From positions 1-9,811 of the forward strand of contig CAAHEN010000139.1 in NCBI GenBank assembly GCA_900772575.1: DNA of 9,811 nucleotides, read 5' to 3'. The stretch comes from Bacteroidaceae bacterium (GTDB lineage: Bacteria > Bacteroidota > Bacteroidia > Bacteroidales > Bacteroidaceae). The notes below the pieces were generated by a model. That model was not told where the DNA came from, searched no databases, and saw nothing but the letters and a program-made list of their open reading frames with translations. This document shows, one piece after another, positions 1-6,587 of this stretch. A program made the translations under genes and the position numbers. The stretch's first letter is position 1, and each line of letters begins with the position of its first letter.

Positions 1-1451
1 CACATGCCAACCTGCGCCGCCTCTTCGCCGCGCGCCACGAGCTGCAGCGCCAGACACTGCCGCTCGTGGCCGCCAACTGGCAGCGCAGCGTCTTCTACCA
101 GACCAATCTCAAGGACATGGCCCACACGTTTGCCGCCGACAACCTGCCCCTCCCGGCCCCCTTACCCGCCGACGCCCCGCTCATGACGCGCATCCACGAT
201 GCCATGTTCCGCTCGGAAGTGCTGCGACAGACCGACGCCGAGGCATCCCGCGAAGAAGAGTCCAAGGCCTTCAGCCTGCTGCGCGAAGGCCTGACGGAGA
301 CGGTACTGCGCCGCAAGTGCACGCCGCACATGACCACCTGCGCCGACCAGATAGTCTGGGGCCGCAGTTCGGTGCGCATCGACCTCGCCGGCGGCTGGAC
401 GGACACACCGCCCTACAGCCTGATGACCGGCGGCAACGTGGTCAACGTAGCCATCGAGCTCAACGGACAGCCCCCACTGCAGGTCTACGTCAAACCCTGC
501 CACGAGCCCGTCATCATCTGCCGCTCAATCGACCTGGGCGCCATGGAGCGCATCGCCACCTACGACGAACTCAGACAGTACAACAAGGTGGGTTCGCCCT
601 TCTCCATCCCCAAGGCAGCCCTGACACTCGCCGGTTTCATGCCCGGCTTCGGCACAGAGCCCTATCCCTCGCTCGAAGCGCAGCTCAGCGATTTCGGGTG
701 TGGCATTGAGATCACGCTTCTCTCCGCCATCCCCGCCGGCTCAGGACTGGGCACAAGCAGTATCCTCGCCGCCACGGTACTGGCCGCGCTGAGCGACTTC
801 TGCGGCTTGGGCTGGGACAAGAACGAGGTGTGCAACCGCACCCTCGTGCTCGAGCAACTGCTCACCACCGGCGGTGGCTGGCAGGATCAGTACGGCGGCG
901 TGCTCCACGGCGCCAAACTCCTGCAGACGACGCCCGGGTTCGACCAGAACGCCGTGGCGCGCTGGCTTCCGACGGGCCTCTTCACCGACCCGGCACTCAA
1001 GCCCTGCCACCTGCTCTACTACACCGGACTGACGCGTACGGCCAAGCACATACTGGCCGAGATTGTCCGCGGCATGTTCCTCAACAACACCAGCCACCTG
1101 GCCCTGCTCGACGAGATGAAACAGCACGCGCTGACGCTCTTCGACGCCATCCAGGTGGAAGACTTCGCGCGCTACGGCCGCCTCGTCGGCCAGACATGGC
1201 GACAGAACCAGGCGCTCGACGCCGGTACGGCTCCCGCCGCCATCGAGGCCCTCTGCCGCCGCATCGACGACTACTGCCTCGGCTACAAACTGCCCGGCGC
1301 CGGTGGCGGCGGCTTCCTCTACATGGTGGCCAAAGACCCACAGGCCGCGCTCCGTATCCGCGAGACACTCACAGCCGCACCGCCCGCTCCGAACGCCCGT
1401 TTCGTCGAGATGGACGTGTCGGGCACCGGACTGCAAGTGAGCCGCTCGTAA
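1..1451 (+). CDS. fkp: Bifunctional L-fucokinase / GDP-fucose pyrophosphorylase, C-terminal part (partial at 5' end)
   Basis: Fkp phosphorylates L-fucose at C1 with ATP and then joins fucose-1-phosphate to GTP to give GDP-fucose, the cytoplasmic donor for fucosylated capsule and glycoproteins in Bacteroidales. The reading frame is open from the window edge (first full codon at 3), so 482 residues are visible. The Bacteroides fragilis enzyme is about 949 residues, so roughly the N-terminal half, with the pyrophosphorylase domain, lies upstream. What is seen is the GHMP-kinase (fucokinase) domain from about 363 to the stop: the sugar-binding motif RSSVRIDLAGGWTDTPPYS, the ATP loop PAGSGLGTSS (732-761), and the C-terminal glycine-rich motif LPGAGGGGFLYM (from 1290). 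The internal ATG at 66 is not the true start, because the frame continues upstream of it with matching coding sequence. The next gene begins 48 bases downstream on the same strand. Family assignment is firm; the missing half is inferred. Confidence 0.95.
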   Translation, partial: HANLRRLFAARHELQRQTLPLVAANWQRSVFYQTNLKDMAHTFAADNLPLPAPLPADAPLMTRIHDAMFRSEVLRQTDAEASREEESKAFSLLREGLTETVLRRKCTPHMTTCADQIVWGRSSVRIDLAGGWTDTPPYSLMTGGNVVNVAIELNGQPPLQVYVKPCHEPVIICRSIDLGAMERIATYDELRQYNKVGSPFSIPKAALTLAGFMPGFGTEPYPSLEAQLSDFGCGIEITLLSAIPAGSGLGTSSILAATVLAALSDFCGLGWDKNEVCNRTLVLEQLLTTGGGWQDQYGGVLHGAKLLQTTPGFDQNAVARWLPTGLFTDPALKPCHLLYYTGLTRTAKHILAEIVRGMFLNNTSHLALLDEMKQHALTLFDAIQVEDFARYGRLVGQTWRQNQALDAGTAPAAIEALCRRIDDYCLGYKLPGAGGGGFLYMVAKDPQAALRIRETLTAAPPAPNARFVEMDVSGTGLQVSRS

Positions 1452-1499
1452 GCAGGCCCCACACCATAAACAATCCAGGAACAACATCCAACACTCCAC

Positions 1500-3113
1500 A
1501 TGAAAAAGACAATGCTCCTCGCTGCCGCCGTCATCGCCGCCCTCGCCCTGCCGGCACAGGGACGCGACCGGCGCGGCGACGAGGTGACGCTGGCGGTCTT
1601 CTCGCTCAACGATTTCCACGGCGCCTTTGTCCGCAATGACTACAAGGACATCCCCGGCGCCGCAGCCGTCTGGCAGACGCTCGACTCGCTCAAGCGGGTC
1701 TACCCGCACAACCTGACCGTCTCCGGCGGCGATATCTTCGGCGGCAGCTATTTCTACAACGCCACACACGGCACCCTGCTGCCCACTTTCTTCAACGGCC
1801 TCGGCATCCGCCTCTCAGCCCTCGGCAACCACGAGTTCGACGACGGACAGGCGGCACTGGCCAGGCGCTGGCGCGACGTCAAGCCCTATCCTGCAGGCTG
1901 GGACATCAGTTTCGTCTGTGCCAACGTGCGCGACAGTTCGGGCAGCGTGCCAGCCTTCGCCCAGCCCTATGCCCAGGAACAGGTGGAGATAGGCGGCAAG
2001 ACCGTGCGCGTCGGTTTTGTGGGCCTCATCGCCTCATCAACGCCACAACAGGCCAGCAAGTCGAAACTCGCCGGACTGACCTTCGACGGCAACTACCCAG
2101 CCGTGCTCGATAGTGTGAAACGCCTGGCTGGTTACAAGGAGGCCGTCGGAAAAGCCAACGTCCGCATTCTCCTGACGCACATCGGGACGAAGATGGAAAA
2201 CGGCCGCCCTGCCTGGGACGACATCGACGCCGCCCACCTTGCCGCCATCGATGACCCGGCATGGGACGCCATCATCTCGGCACACAGTCACCAGCCCGTC
2301 TCGGGCACCATCAACGTGCGCCACTACCCCATCGTGCAGGGCAAGTGGCACGGCGAATACATCTGCATCCTTAAATTCCATCTTGACCGGCGCACACTGA
2401 AGGTGCGGCGCGTGGAGAGCGAGCTGTGCCCCGTCCGCGGCGGCATACGCCTCGACCCCGGGCCACAACGCTTGCAACAGCAGGTCGACTCACTCCTACG
2501 GTACACCAAGACGCGCGGCGGCACGCCACTGGGTGAGCGCCTGACCGTGGCGCCTACGACACTCGTACATGACCGTGACGACAAGTACCGGCAGACCTTC
2601 GTCGGCACCCTCGTCTGCCGCGCCTACGCCGAGGCCTACCGCCGCGCCGCCCATCTGTCGCCCGCCGACATCATCATCGGGGCAAGCCACTTCGGCAGTA
2701 TCCGCGCCGGCTTCGTCAAAGGGCCGGTCAGCGTGCTCGACGTCGGCGAGACCCTCCCCTTTGCCAACGCCCTCCGCGCCTACCGCCTGACGGGACGCCA
2801 GCTGACGGCACTTGTCGACTTCGGCTTCCACAACCAGCGCTTCGGCTGGCTACAGACCGGCTGGCTCAAGCCGACGCTCGATGCTGACCGCCACGTGACC
2901 GCCCTGACTTACGTGGGGCCCGACGGCATCAGCCGGCCCATCGGCCCCGATACCTCCTGCATCCTCGTGGCCGACGAGTTCATCGTCAACGGCGGCGACG
3001 GCTATGCACCGGCCTTCTTCCCCGCCGCCCAGGAGGTCAAGGCCGACATGCCCGCCACGACAGACGCCTTCATCAATTATCTCAAGACATTCACCACACT
3101 GCCCACAGAATAG
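1500..3113 (+). CDS. Secreted 5'-nucleotidase / metallophosphatase (UshA-like)
   Basis: This 537-residue protein would hydrolyse nucleoside 5'-phosphates, and perhaps nucleotide sugars or cyclic nucleotides, outside the inner membrane, releasing nucleosides and phosphate. Residues 1-21 look like a signal peptide (MKK, then an Ala/Leu-rich core ending in LPAQG). There is no lipobox cysteine, so a soluble periplasmic protein is likely. The N-terminal metallophosphatase domain has the whole two-metal site: D38 and H40 (NDFHG), D78 (SGGD), N110-H111 (GNHEFD), H227 (LTHIG), and H262/H264 (SAHSHQ). The C-terminal 5'-nucleotidase domain (about 340-520) has GSIRAGF near 399-405 and NGGDGYAPAF near the end. 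The Asn that usually opens the NxGxIR substrate motif appears to be His here (SHFGSIR), which could alter base or substrate preference. The substrate cannot be read from sequence. The ATG at 1500 places the signal peptide correctly. No Shine-Dalgarno is visible; the leader is A/C-rich. Confidence 0.9.
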   Translation: MKKTMLLAAAVIAALALPAQGRDRRGDEVTLAVFSLNDFHGAFVRNDYKDIPGAAAVWQTLDSLKRVYPHNLTVSGGDIFGGSYFYNATHGTLLPTFFNGLGIRLSALGNHEFDDGQAALARRWRDVKPYPAGWDISFVCANVRDSSGSVPAFAQPYAQEQVEIGGKTVRVGFVGLIASSTPQQASKSKLAGLTFDGNYPAVLDSVKRLAGYKEAVGKANVRILLTHIGTKMENGRPAWDDIDAAHLAAIDDPAWDAIISAHSHQPVSGTINVRHYPIVQGKWHGEYICILKFHLDRRTLKVRRVESELCPVRGGIRLDPGPQRLQQQVDSLLRYTKTRGGTPLGERLTVAPTTLVHDRDDKYRQTFVGTLVCRAYAEAYRRAAHLSPADIIIGASHFGSIRAGFVKGPVSVLDVGETLPFANALRAYRLTGRQLTALVDFGFHNQRFGWLQTGWLKPTLDADRHVTALTYVGPDGISRPIGPDTSCILVADEFIVNGGDGYAPAFFPAAQEVKADMPATTDAFINYLKTFTTLPTE

Positions 3114-3158
3114 ACACTGGCGGGCACGCCACACCATAAAAACAGAGTACCTGATACC

Positions 3159-4289
3159 ATGGGTCTTTTCTCCCTTCCCCCAGCACCGCCCCGCGCCGAC
3201 CTCAACCTCGACATGTTTCTCAAAGAAGGCAGCGGCGAGCAGCTGAAGCGCTTCCGCCGCACGATGGCCGCAGAGTGGTTTCCGCAGAGCGGCGTACAGC
3301 TGACATGGCCGCATGCACAGACCGACTGGGCCGGCATGCTCGAAGACGTCACAGCCTGCTACCTGCGCCTGGCCTACGAGATAGCCACCCGGGAGCGGCT
3401 CATCATCGTCAGTCCGGAACCCGACGCGGTCAAGGCACTCATTGACGGCCAGCTGCCGCGCCGTGCCGCCGACAACATCACCTACGTCAGTTGTCCGACA
3501 AACGACACCTGGGCCCGCGACCACGCCTTCATCAGCGTGCTCTCCACGGGCAAGCCCGAACTGCTCGACTTCGCCTTCAACGGCTGGGGCGGGAAGTTCG
3601 GCGCCACGCTCGACAACGCCATCAACCGCCGGCTCTTCGAGAGCGGCGCCGTCAAGGGACAGTACGTCAACTGCCTCGACTTCACGCTCGAGGGCGGCAG
3701 CATCGAGAGTGACGGCTGCGGCACCCTGCTGACCACCTCGGCCTGCCTGCTCAATCCCAACCGCAACCCGTCGCTCGACAAGGAACAGATCAGCCTGCGC
3801 CTGCAAGAAGCTCTTGGCGTCGACCGCATTCTCTGGCTCGACCACGGCCACCTGGCTGGCGACGACACTGACGCGCACATCGACACACTGGCCCGGCTCT
3901 GCCCGGACAACACCATCGCCTACGTCGGCTGCGACGACACAGCCGACGAGCACTATGACGACCTGAAGGCCATGGAAGCGCAGCTGCAGACCTTCCGCAC
4001 CGCCGAGGACAAGCCCTACCGCCTTGTCAGGCTCCCCCTGCCCGATGCTATCTATGACGAAAGCGGCGAGCGCCTGCCCGCCACCTACGCCAACTTTCTC
4101 ATCATGAACTCCGCCGTGCTCTATCCCACCTACGGCCAGCCCGAGAAAGACGCCGCCGCGCTGGCGGCCCTCAAGCGCATCTTCGAGAAGACGGATCTCG
4201 TCGGCATTGACTGCCGTCCGCTCATCCGCCAGCACGGCTCGCTGCACTGCGCCACCATGCAATATCCCAAGGGAATCGTCAACGCCTGA
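3159..4289 (+). CDS. aguA: Agmatine deiminase (agmatine iminohydrolase)
   Basis: AguA hydrolyses agmatine to N-carbamoylputrescine and ammonia in the cytoplasm, the first step from decarboxylated arginine to putrescine. The protein belongs to the PAD_porph/guanidino-modifying fold. The N-terminal family signature AEWFPQSGVQLTWPH is at 38-52. Catalytic residues are all present: D121 (WARDH), E178 (EGGSIE), H240 (GDDTDAHID) and the nucleophile C364 (GSLHCATMQYP). The 376 residues start at the first ATG (3159), but family members usually begin just before AEW, so about 35 residues form an unusual N-terminal extension. In-frame ATGs at 3213 (M19) and 3264 (M36) are plausible alternative starts. 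If 3264 is right, the protein is 341 residues. The partner aguB follows after 13 bases, which strongly supports agmatine rather than peptidyl-arginine as substrate; there is also no signal peptide of the kind found on secreted peptidylarginine deiminases. Confidence 0.92.
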   Translation: MGLFSLPPAPPRADLNLDMFLKEGSGEQLKRFRRTMAAEWFPQSGVQLTWPHAQTDWAGMLEDVTACYLRLAYEIATRERLIIVSPEPDAVKALIDGQLPRRAADNITYVSCPTNDTWARDHAFISVLSTGKPELLDFAFNGWGGKFGATLDNAINRRLFESGAVKGQYVNCLDFTLEGGSIESDGCGTLLTTSACLLNPNRNPSLDKEQISLRLQEALGVDRILWLDHGHLAGDDTDAHIDTLARLCPDNTIAYVGCDDTADEHYDDLKAMEAQLQTFRTAEDKPYRLVRLPLPDAIYDESGERLPATYANFLIMNSAVLYPTYGQPEKDAAALAALKRIFEKTDLVGIDCRPLIRQHGSLHCATMQYPKGIVNA

Positions 4290-4302
4290 ACCACCACTAC
4301 AC

Positions 4303-5196
4303 ATGAAGCATACAGACCACCTCAAGATAGGCCTCATCCAGCAGACCTGCACAGCCGACGCCGCCGCCAACAAGGAGAAACTGGCCCGTAACATCACCGA
4401 CGTAGCCGGTCGCGGCGCCCGCCTTGTCGTGCTACAGGAACTGCACGACTCGCTCTACTTCTGCCAAGTGGAGCACGTGGACAATTTCGACCTCGCAGAG
4501 CCCATCCCCGGCCCGTCGACAGACTTTTACGGCAACCTGGCCCGGCAATACGGCATCGTACTCGTCACCTCACTCTTCGAGCGCCGCGCCGCCGGCATTT
4601 ACCACAACACCGCCGTCGTCTTCGAGGCCGACGGCAGCATCGCCGGCCGCTTCCGCAAGATGCACATTCCCGATGACCCCGCCTACTACGAGAAGTTCTA
4701 CTTCACCCCCGGCGACCAAGGTTTCGTGCCCATCGACACCAGCGTCGGCCGTCTGGGCGTGCAGGTGTGCTGGGACCAGTGGTATCCCGAAGGCGCCCGC
4801 CTGATGGCGCTGGCCGGCGCCGAAATCCTCATCTATCCCACCGCCATCGGCTACGAGAGCAGCGACCACTCCGCCGAACAGGAGCGGCAGCGCGAGGCCT
4901 GGACGACGGTGCAGCGCGGCCATGCCGTGGCCAACGGACTGCCCGTGGTGGCGGTCAACCGCACCGGATTCGAGCCCGACCCCTCAGGCCTGACACAGGG
5001 CATCACCTTCTGGGGCAGCAGTTTCGTGGCCGGGCCGCAAGGCGAGCTCCTCTACCGCGCCCCCGAAGACGAGGAGGTCAACGCCATCGTCGACGTCGAC
5101 ATGAAGCGCTGCGACAACGTGCGCCGCTGGTGGCCCTTCCTGCGTGACCGCCGCATCGAACACTTCGAGGGACTGCGCCATCGCTACCTCGACTGA
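4303..5196 (+). CDS. aguB: N-carbamoylputrescine amidase
   Basis: AguB hydrolyses N-carbamoylputrescine to putrescine, CO2 and ammonia, completing the agmatine route opened by the gene just upstream. It is a 297-residue nitrilase-superfamily (carbon-nitrogen hydrolase) protein with the Glu-Lys-Cys triad in place: E46 (VVLQELHDS), K119 (RFRKMHIPD) and C156 (GVQVCWDQWYPE). The segment IYPTAIGYE and the C-terminal RRWWPFLRDRRIEHF are typical of the AguB branch rather than of general nitrilases or beta-ureidopropionases. The start chosen is the ATG at 4303, 13 bases after the aguA stop. The frame is open further upstream (ATG at 4207), but that stretch overlaps aguA's catalytic C-terminus and does not look like nitrilase sequence. 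Tight spacing suggests cotranscription. Because the product is released by hydrolysis, this route gives polyamine and ammonia but not the ATP of the carbamate-kinase pathway. Confidence 0.95.
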   Translation: MKHTDHLKIGLIQQTCTADAAANKEKLARNITDVAGRGARLVVLQELHDSLYFCQVEHVDNFDLAEPIPGPSTDFYGNLARQYGIVLVTSLFERRAAGIYHNTAVVFEADGSIAGRFRKMHIPDDPAYYEKFYFTPGDQGFVPIDTSVGRLGVQVCWDQWYPEGARLMALAGAEILIYPTAIGYESSDHSAEQERQREAWTTVQRGHAVANGLPVVAVNRTGFEPDPSGLTQGITFWGSSFVAGPQGELLYRAPEDEEVNAIVDVDMKRCDNVRRWWPFLRDRRIEHFEGLRHRYLD

Positions 5197-5230
5197 CACG
5201 CGGCAGGAGGCGACAAGACACGCAACACCG

Positions 5231-5250
5231 CTATTTTACGATATATAGAT
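5231..5250 (+). promoter_or_regulatory. AT-rich leader / possible weak promoter before the sugar permease gene
   Basis: The 20 bases directly before the permease ATG are almost entirely A and T (14 A/T in the last 16) in a region otherwise very rich in G and C. The stretch TATTTTAC (5232-5239) matches six of eight positions of the Bacteroidota -7 box TAnnTTTG, but no clear -33 element is seen. It may be a weak promoter, or simply an unstructured leader that helps ribosome loading without a Shine-Dalgarno sequence. The second reading is equally likely. Confidence 0.3.
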
Positions 5251-6462
5251 ATGAAACAAAACACACTGTTCCGCACCGCTGACGGGCGCAACTATCTGAT
5301 GCCCTTTGTGCTCATCACGTCGCTGTTCTTCCTGTGGGGCTTCGCACACGGCATTCTCGACGTGCTCAACAAGCATTTCCAAGACGCCTTCGAGATGTCG
5401 AAGACACGCTCAGCCCTCGTACAGGCCATGGTCTACGGCGGCTACTTTCTCATGGCCCTTCCCGCCGGCCGCATCATCCGCCGCTACGGCTACCGCGCCG
5501 GCGTCTCGGTGGGCCTGCTGCTCTATGGCATCGGAGCCCTGCTCTTCATCCCTGGCGCCAGGATAGACTCCTTCGAGTTTTTCCTCTTCTCACTCTTCGT
5601 CATTGGCTGCGGCCTGACCTGCCTGGAGACTGCCGCCAACCCCTACGTCACCGTGCTGGGCCCGGCAGACGCGGCCGAGCGGCGCATCAACATCTCACAG
5701 TCGTTCAACGGCCTGGGCTGGATACTCGGCCCACTCGTCGGCGGCCTCTGCGTACTGGGCGACGACAGCAACATCGCCTTGCCCTATGCCGTCATCGGCG
5801 TTGTGGTGCTGGCCATACTCGTGGTGTTCCGCCGCGTCCGCCTGCCAGAGGTGGAAGTCAGCGAAGCCGGCGACGACGAGGCCCAGCAACGCGCCAGCCG
5901 CACCCATCTCTACAAGCACGCCCACTTTCTCTTCGGCCTGACGGCCCTTTTCTGCTACGTCGCCGCCCAGACCGGCATCAACAGTTTCTTCATCAACTAT
6001 GCCGACGAGAGTGCCGGCATCGACAAGACCGAAGCCGCCATGTGGCTCGGCATCGTCGGCATGGGACTCTTCATGGCTGGCCGCCTGCTGGGCAGCGCCG
6101 TAATGCGCTACATACGGCCGGAGCACCTGCTGCTCTGCTGTGGCATCGGCGCCGCAGTGGCCATGCTTGTCATCATGATCGTCGCCGGGCGCCCGGGCTT
6201 CTACGCCTTCTTCCTCTGCTTTCTCTGCGAGAGCATCATGTTCCCGACCATCTTCGCCCTGGCCATCCGCGGCCTCGGCGCCCACACCAAGACCGCGTCG
6301 TCACTGCTCATCATGACGGTCGTCGGCGGCGCCATTGTCCCCCTCTTCATGGGCGTCATCGCCGACTACACCGGCATCATGGACACAGCCTTCGTCGTCC
6401 CGCTCATCTGCTTCACCGTCATCTCCTGCTATGCCGCGGCCTACCGGCGTCTCTTCGCCTGA
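5251..6462 (+). CDS. FucP-type (FHS family) sugar:proton symporter
   Basis: This is a 403-residue major facilitator superfamily protein of the fucose:H+ symporter family, expected in the inner membrane with 12 helices. Helix 1 carries LFFLWGFAHGILDVL, with D37 matching the E. coli FucP residue D46. Helix 4 carries CGLTCLETAANPY, with E126 matching the proton-coupling residue E135. The conserved stretch RINISQSFNGLGWILGPLVGG follows. A charged cytoplasmic loop (about 200-225, EVSEAGDDEAQQRASR) separates the two six-helix halves. It is somewhat shorter than E. coli FucP (438 residues). Bacteroidota carry several paralogues of this family for fucose, glucose/galactose or other sugars, so the exact sugar is not certain. 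Fucose is favoured by fkp four genes upstream, but that is inference. The gap to aguB is 54 bases, and a hairpin follows the stop, so it may be the last gene of its transcript. Confidence 0.85.
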   Translation: MKQNTLFRTADGRNYLMPFVLITSLFFLWGFAHGILDVLNKHFQDAFEMSKTRSALVQAMVYGGYFLMALPAGRIIRRYGYRAGVSVGLLLYGIGALLFIPGARIDSFEFFLFSLFVIGCGLTCLETAANPYVTVLGPADAAERRINISQSFNGLGWILGPLVGGLCVLGDDSNIALPYAVIGVVVLAILVVFRRVRLPEVEVSEAGDDEAQQRASRTHLYKHAHFLFGLTALFCYVAAQTGINSFFINYADESAGIDKTEAAMWLGIVGMGLFMAGRLLGSAVMRYIRPEHLLLCCGIGAAVAMLVIMIVAGRPGFYAFFLCFLCESIMFPTIFALAIRGLGAHTKTASSLLIMTVVGGAIVPLFMGVIADYTGIMDTAFVVPLICFTVISCYAAAYRRLFA

Positions 6463-6490
6463 GTGACCGGCTGAGACAGGAACCCCAGCA

Positions 6491-6532
6491 CTGCGGGCCG
6501 CCGGGCATGAAAAAATGCCCAGCGGCCCGCAG
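6491..6532 (+). terminator. GC-rich hairpin after the permease gene (probable terminator, no U-tract)
   Basis: Two 18-base arms (6491-6508 and 6515-6532) pair with a single C-A mismatch and enclose the loop GAAAAA. The hairpin begins 28 bases after the permease stop. It would end or protect the upstream transcript, but the bases after it (CAATATCC) are not a U-run, so it is not a textbook intrinsic terminator. On the opposite strand the loop is U-rich and the mismatch becomes a G-U pair, so the stem would be continuous there. The inverted repeat itself is certain; its function is inferred. Confidence 0.65.
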
Positions 6533-6550
6533 CAATATCCCCGAATTTAC

Positions 6551-6558
6551 TATCTTTG
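6551..6558 (+). promoter_or_regulatory. Bacteroidota -7 box for maeB
   Basis: TATCTTTG is an exact match to the TAnnTTTG -7 consensus of the Bacteroidota primary sigma factor and lies 29 bases before the maeB ATG. Transcription would start around 6562-6568 and give a leader of about 20-26 bases. No good TTG-type -33 element is seen; the expected -33 position falls on the right arm of the hairpin that ends at 6532. A short dyad, TTTGC-ATC-GCAAA (6555-6567), covers the end of the box and the likely start point. Confidence 0.75.
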
Positions 6559-6587
6559 CATCGCAAAAATTGCAACACACTATCCAC

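Noticed and set aside
66..68. ATG at 66 as start of a stand-alone fucokinase
   Set aside because: The same frame stays open to the window edge with ordinary-looking coding sequence (HANLRRLFAARHELQRQ), so the gene is simply cut by the window.
4207..4302. Longer AguB start at ATG 4207
   Set aside because: It would overlap the catalytic C-terminus of AguA by 83 bases, and the added residues have no nitrilase character; the ATG at 4303 gives the standard N-terminus.
2850..4397. A 515-codon open frame on the minus strand opposite the nucleotidase end and aguA
   Set aside because: It lies antisense to two firmly identified genes, its translation is Val/Gly/Ala-rich with no recognisable domain, and such long mirror frames are expected where codons end in G or C.
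5334..6587. Apparent 418-residue N-terminal extension of the malic enzyme
   Set aside because: The frame is open through the permease gene but translates to Arg/His/Pro-rich nonsense. The maeB promoter box and hairpin lie inside it, and the protein from 6588 already has full family length and the normal N-terminus.
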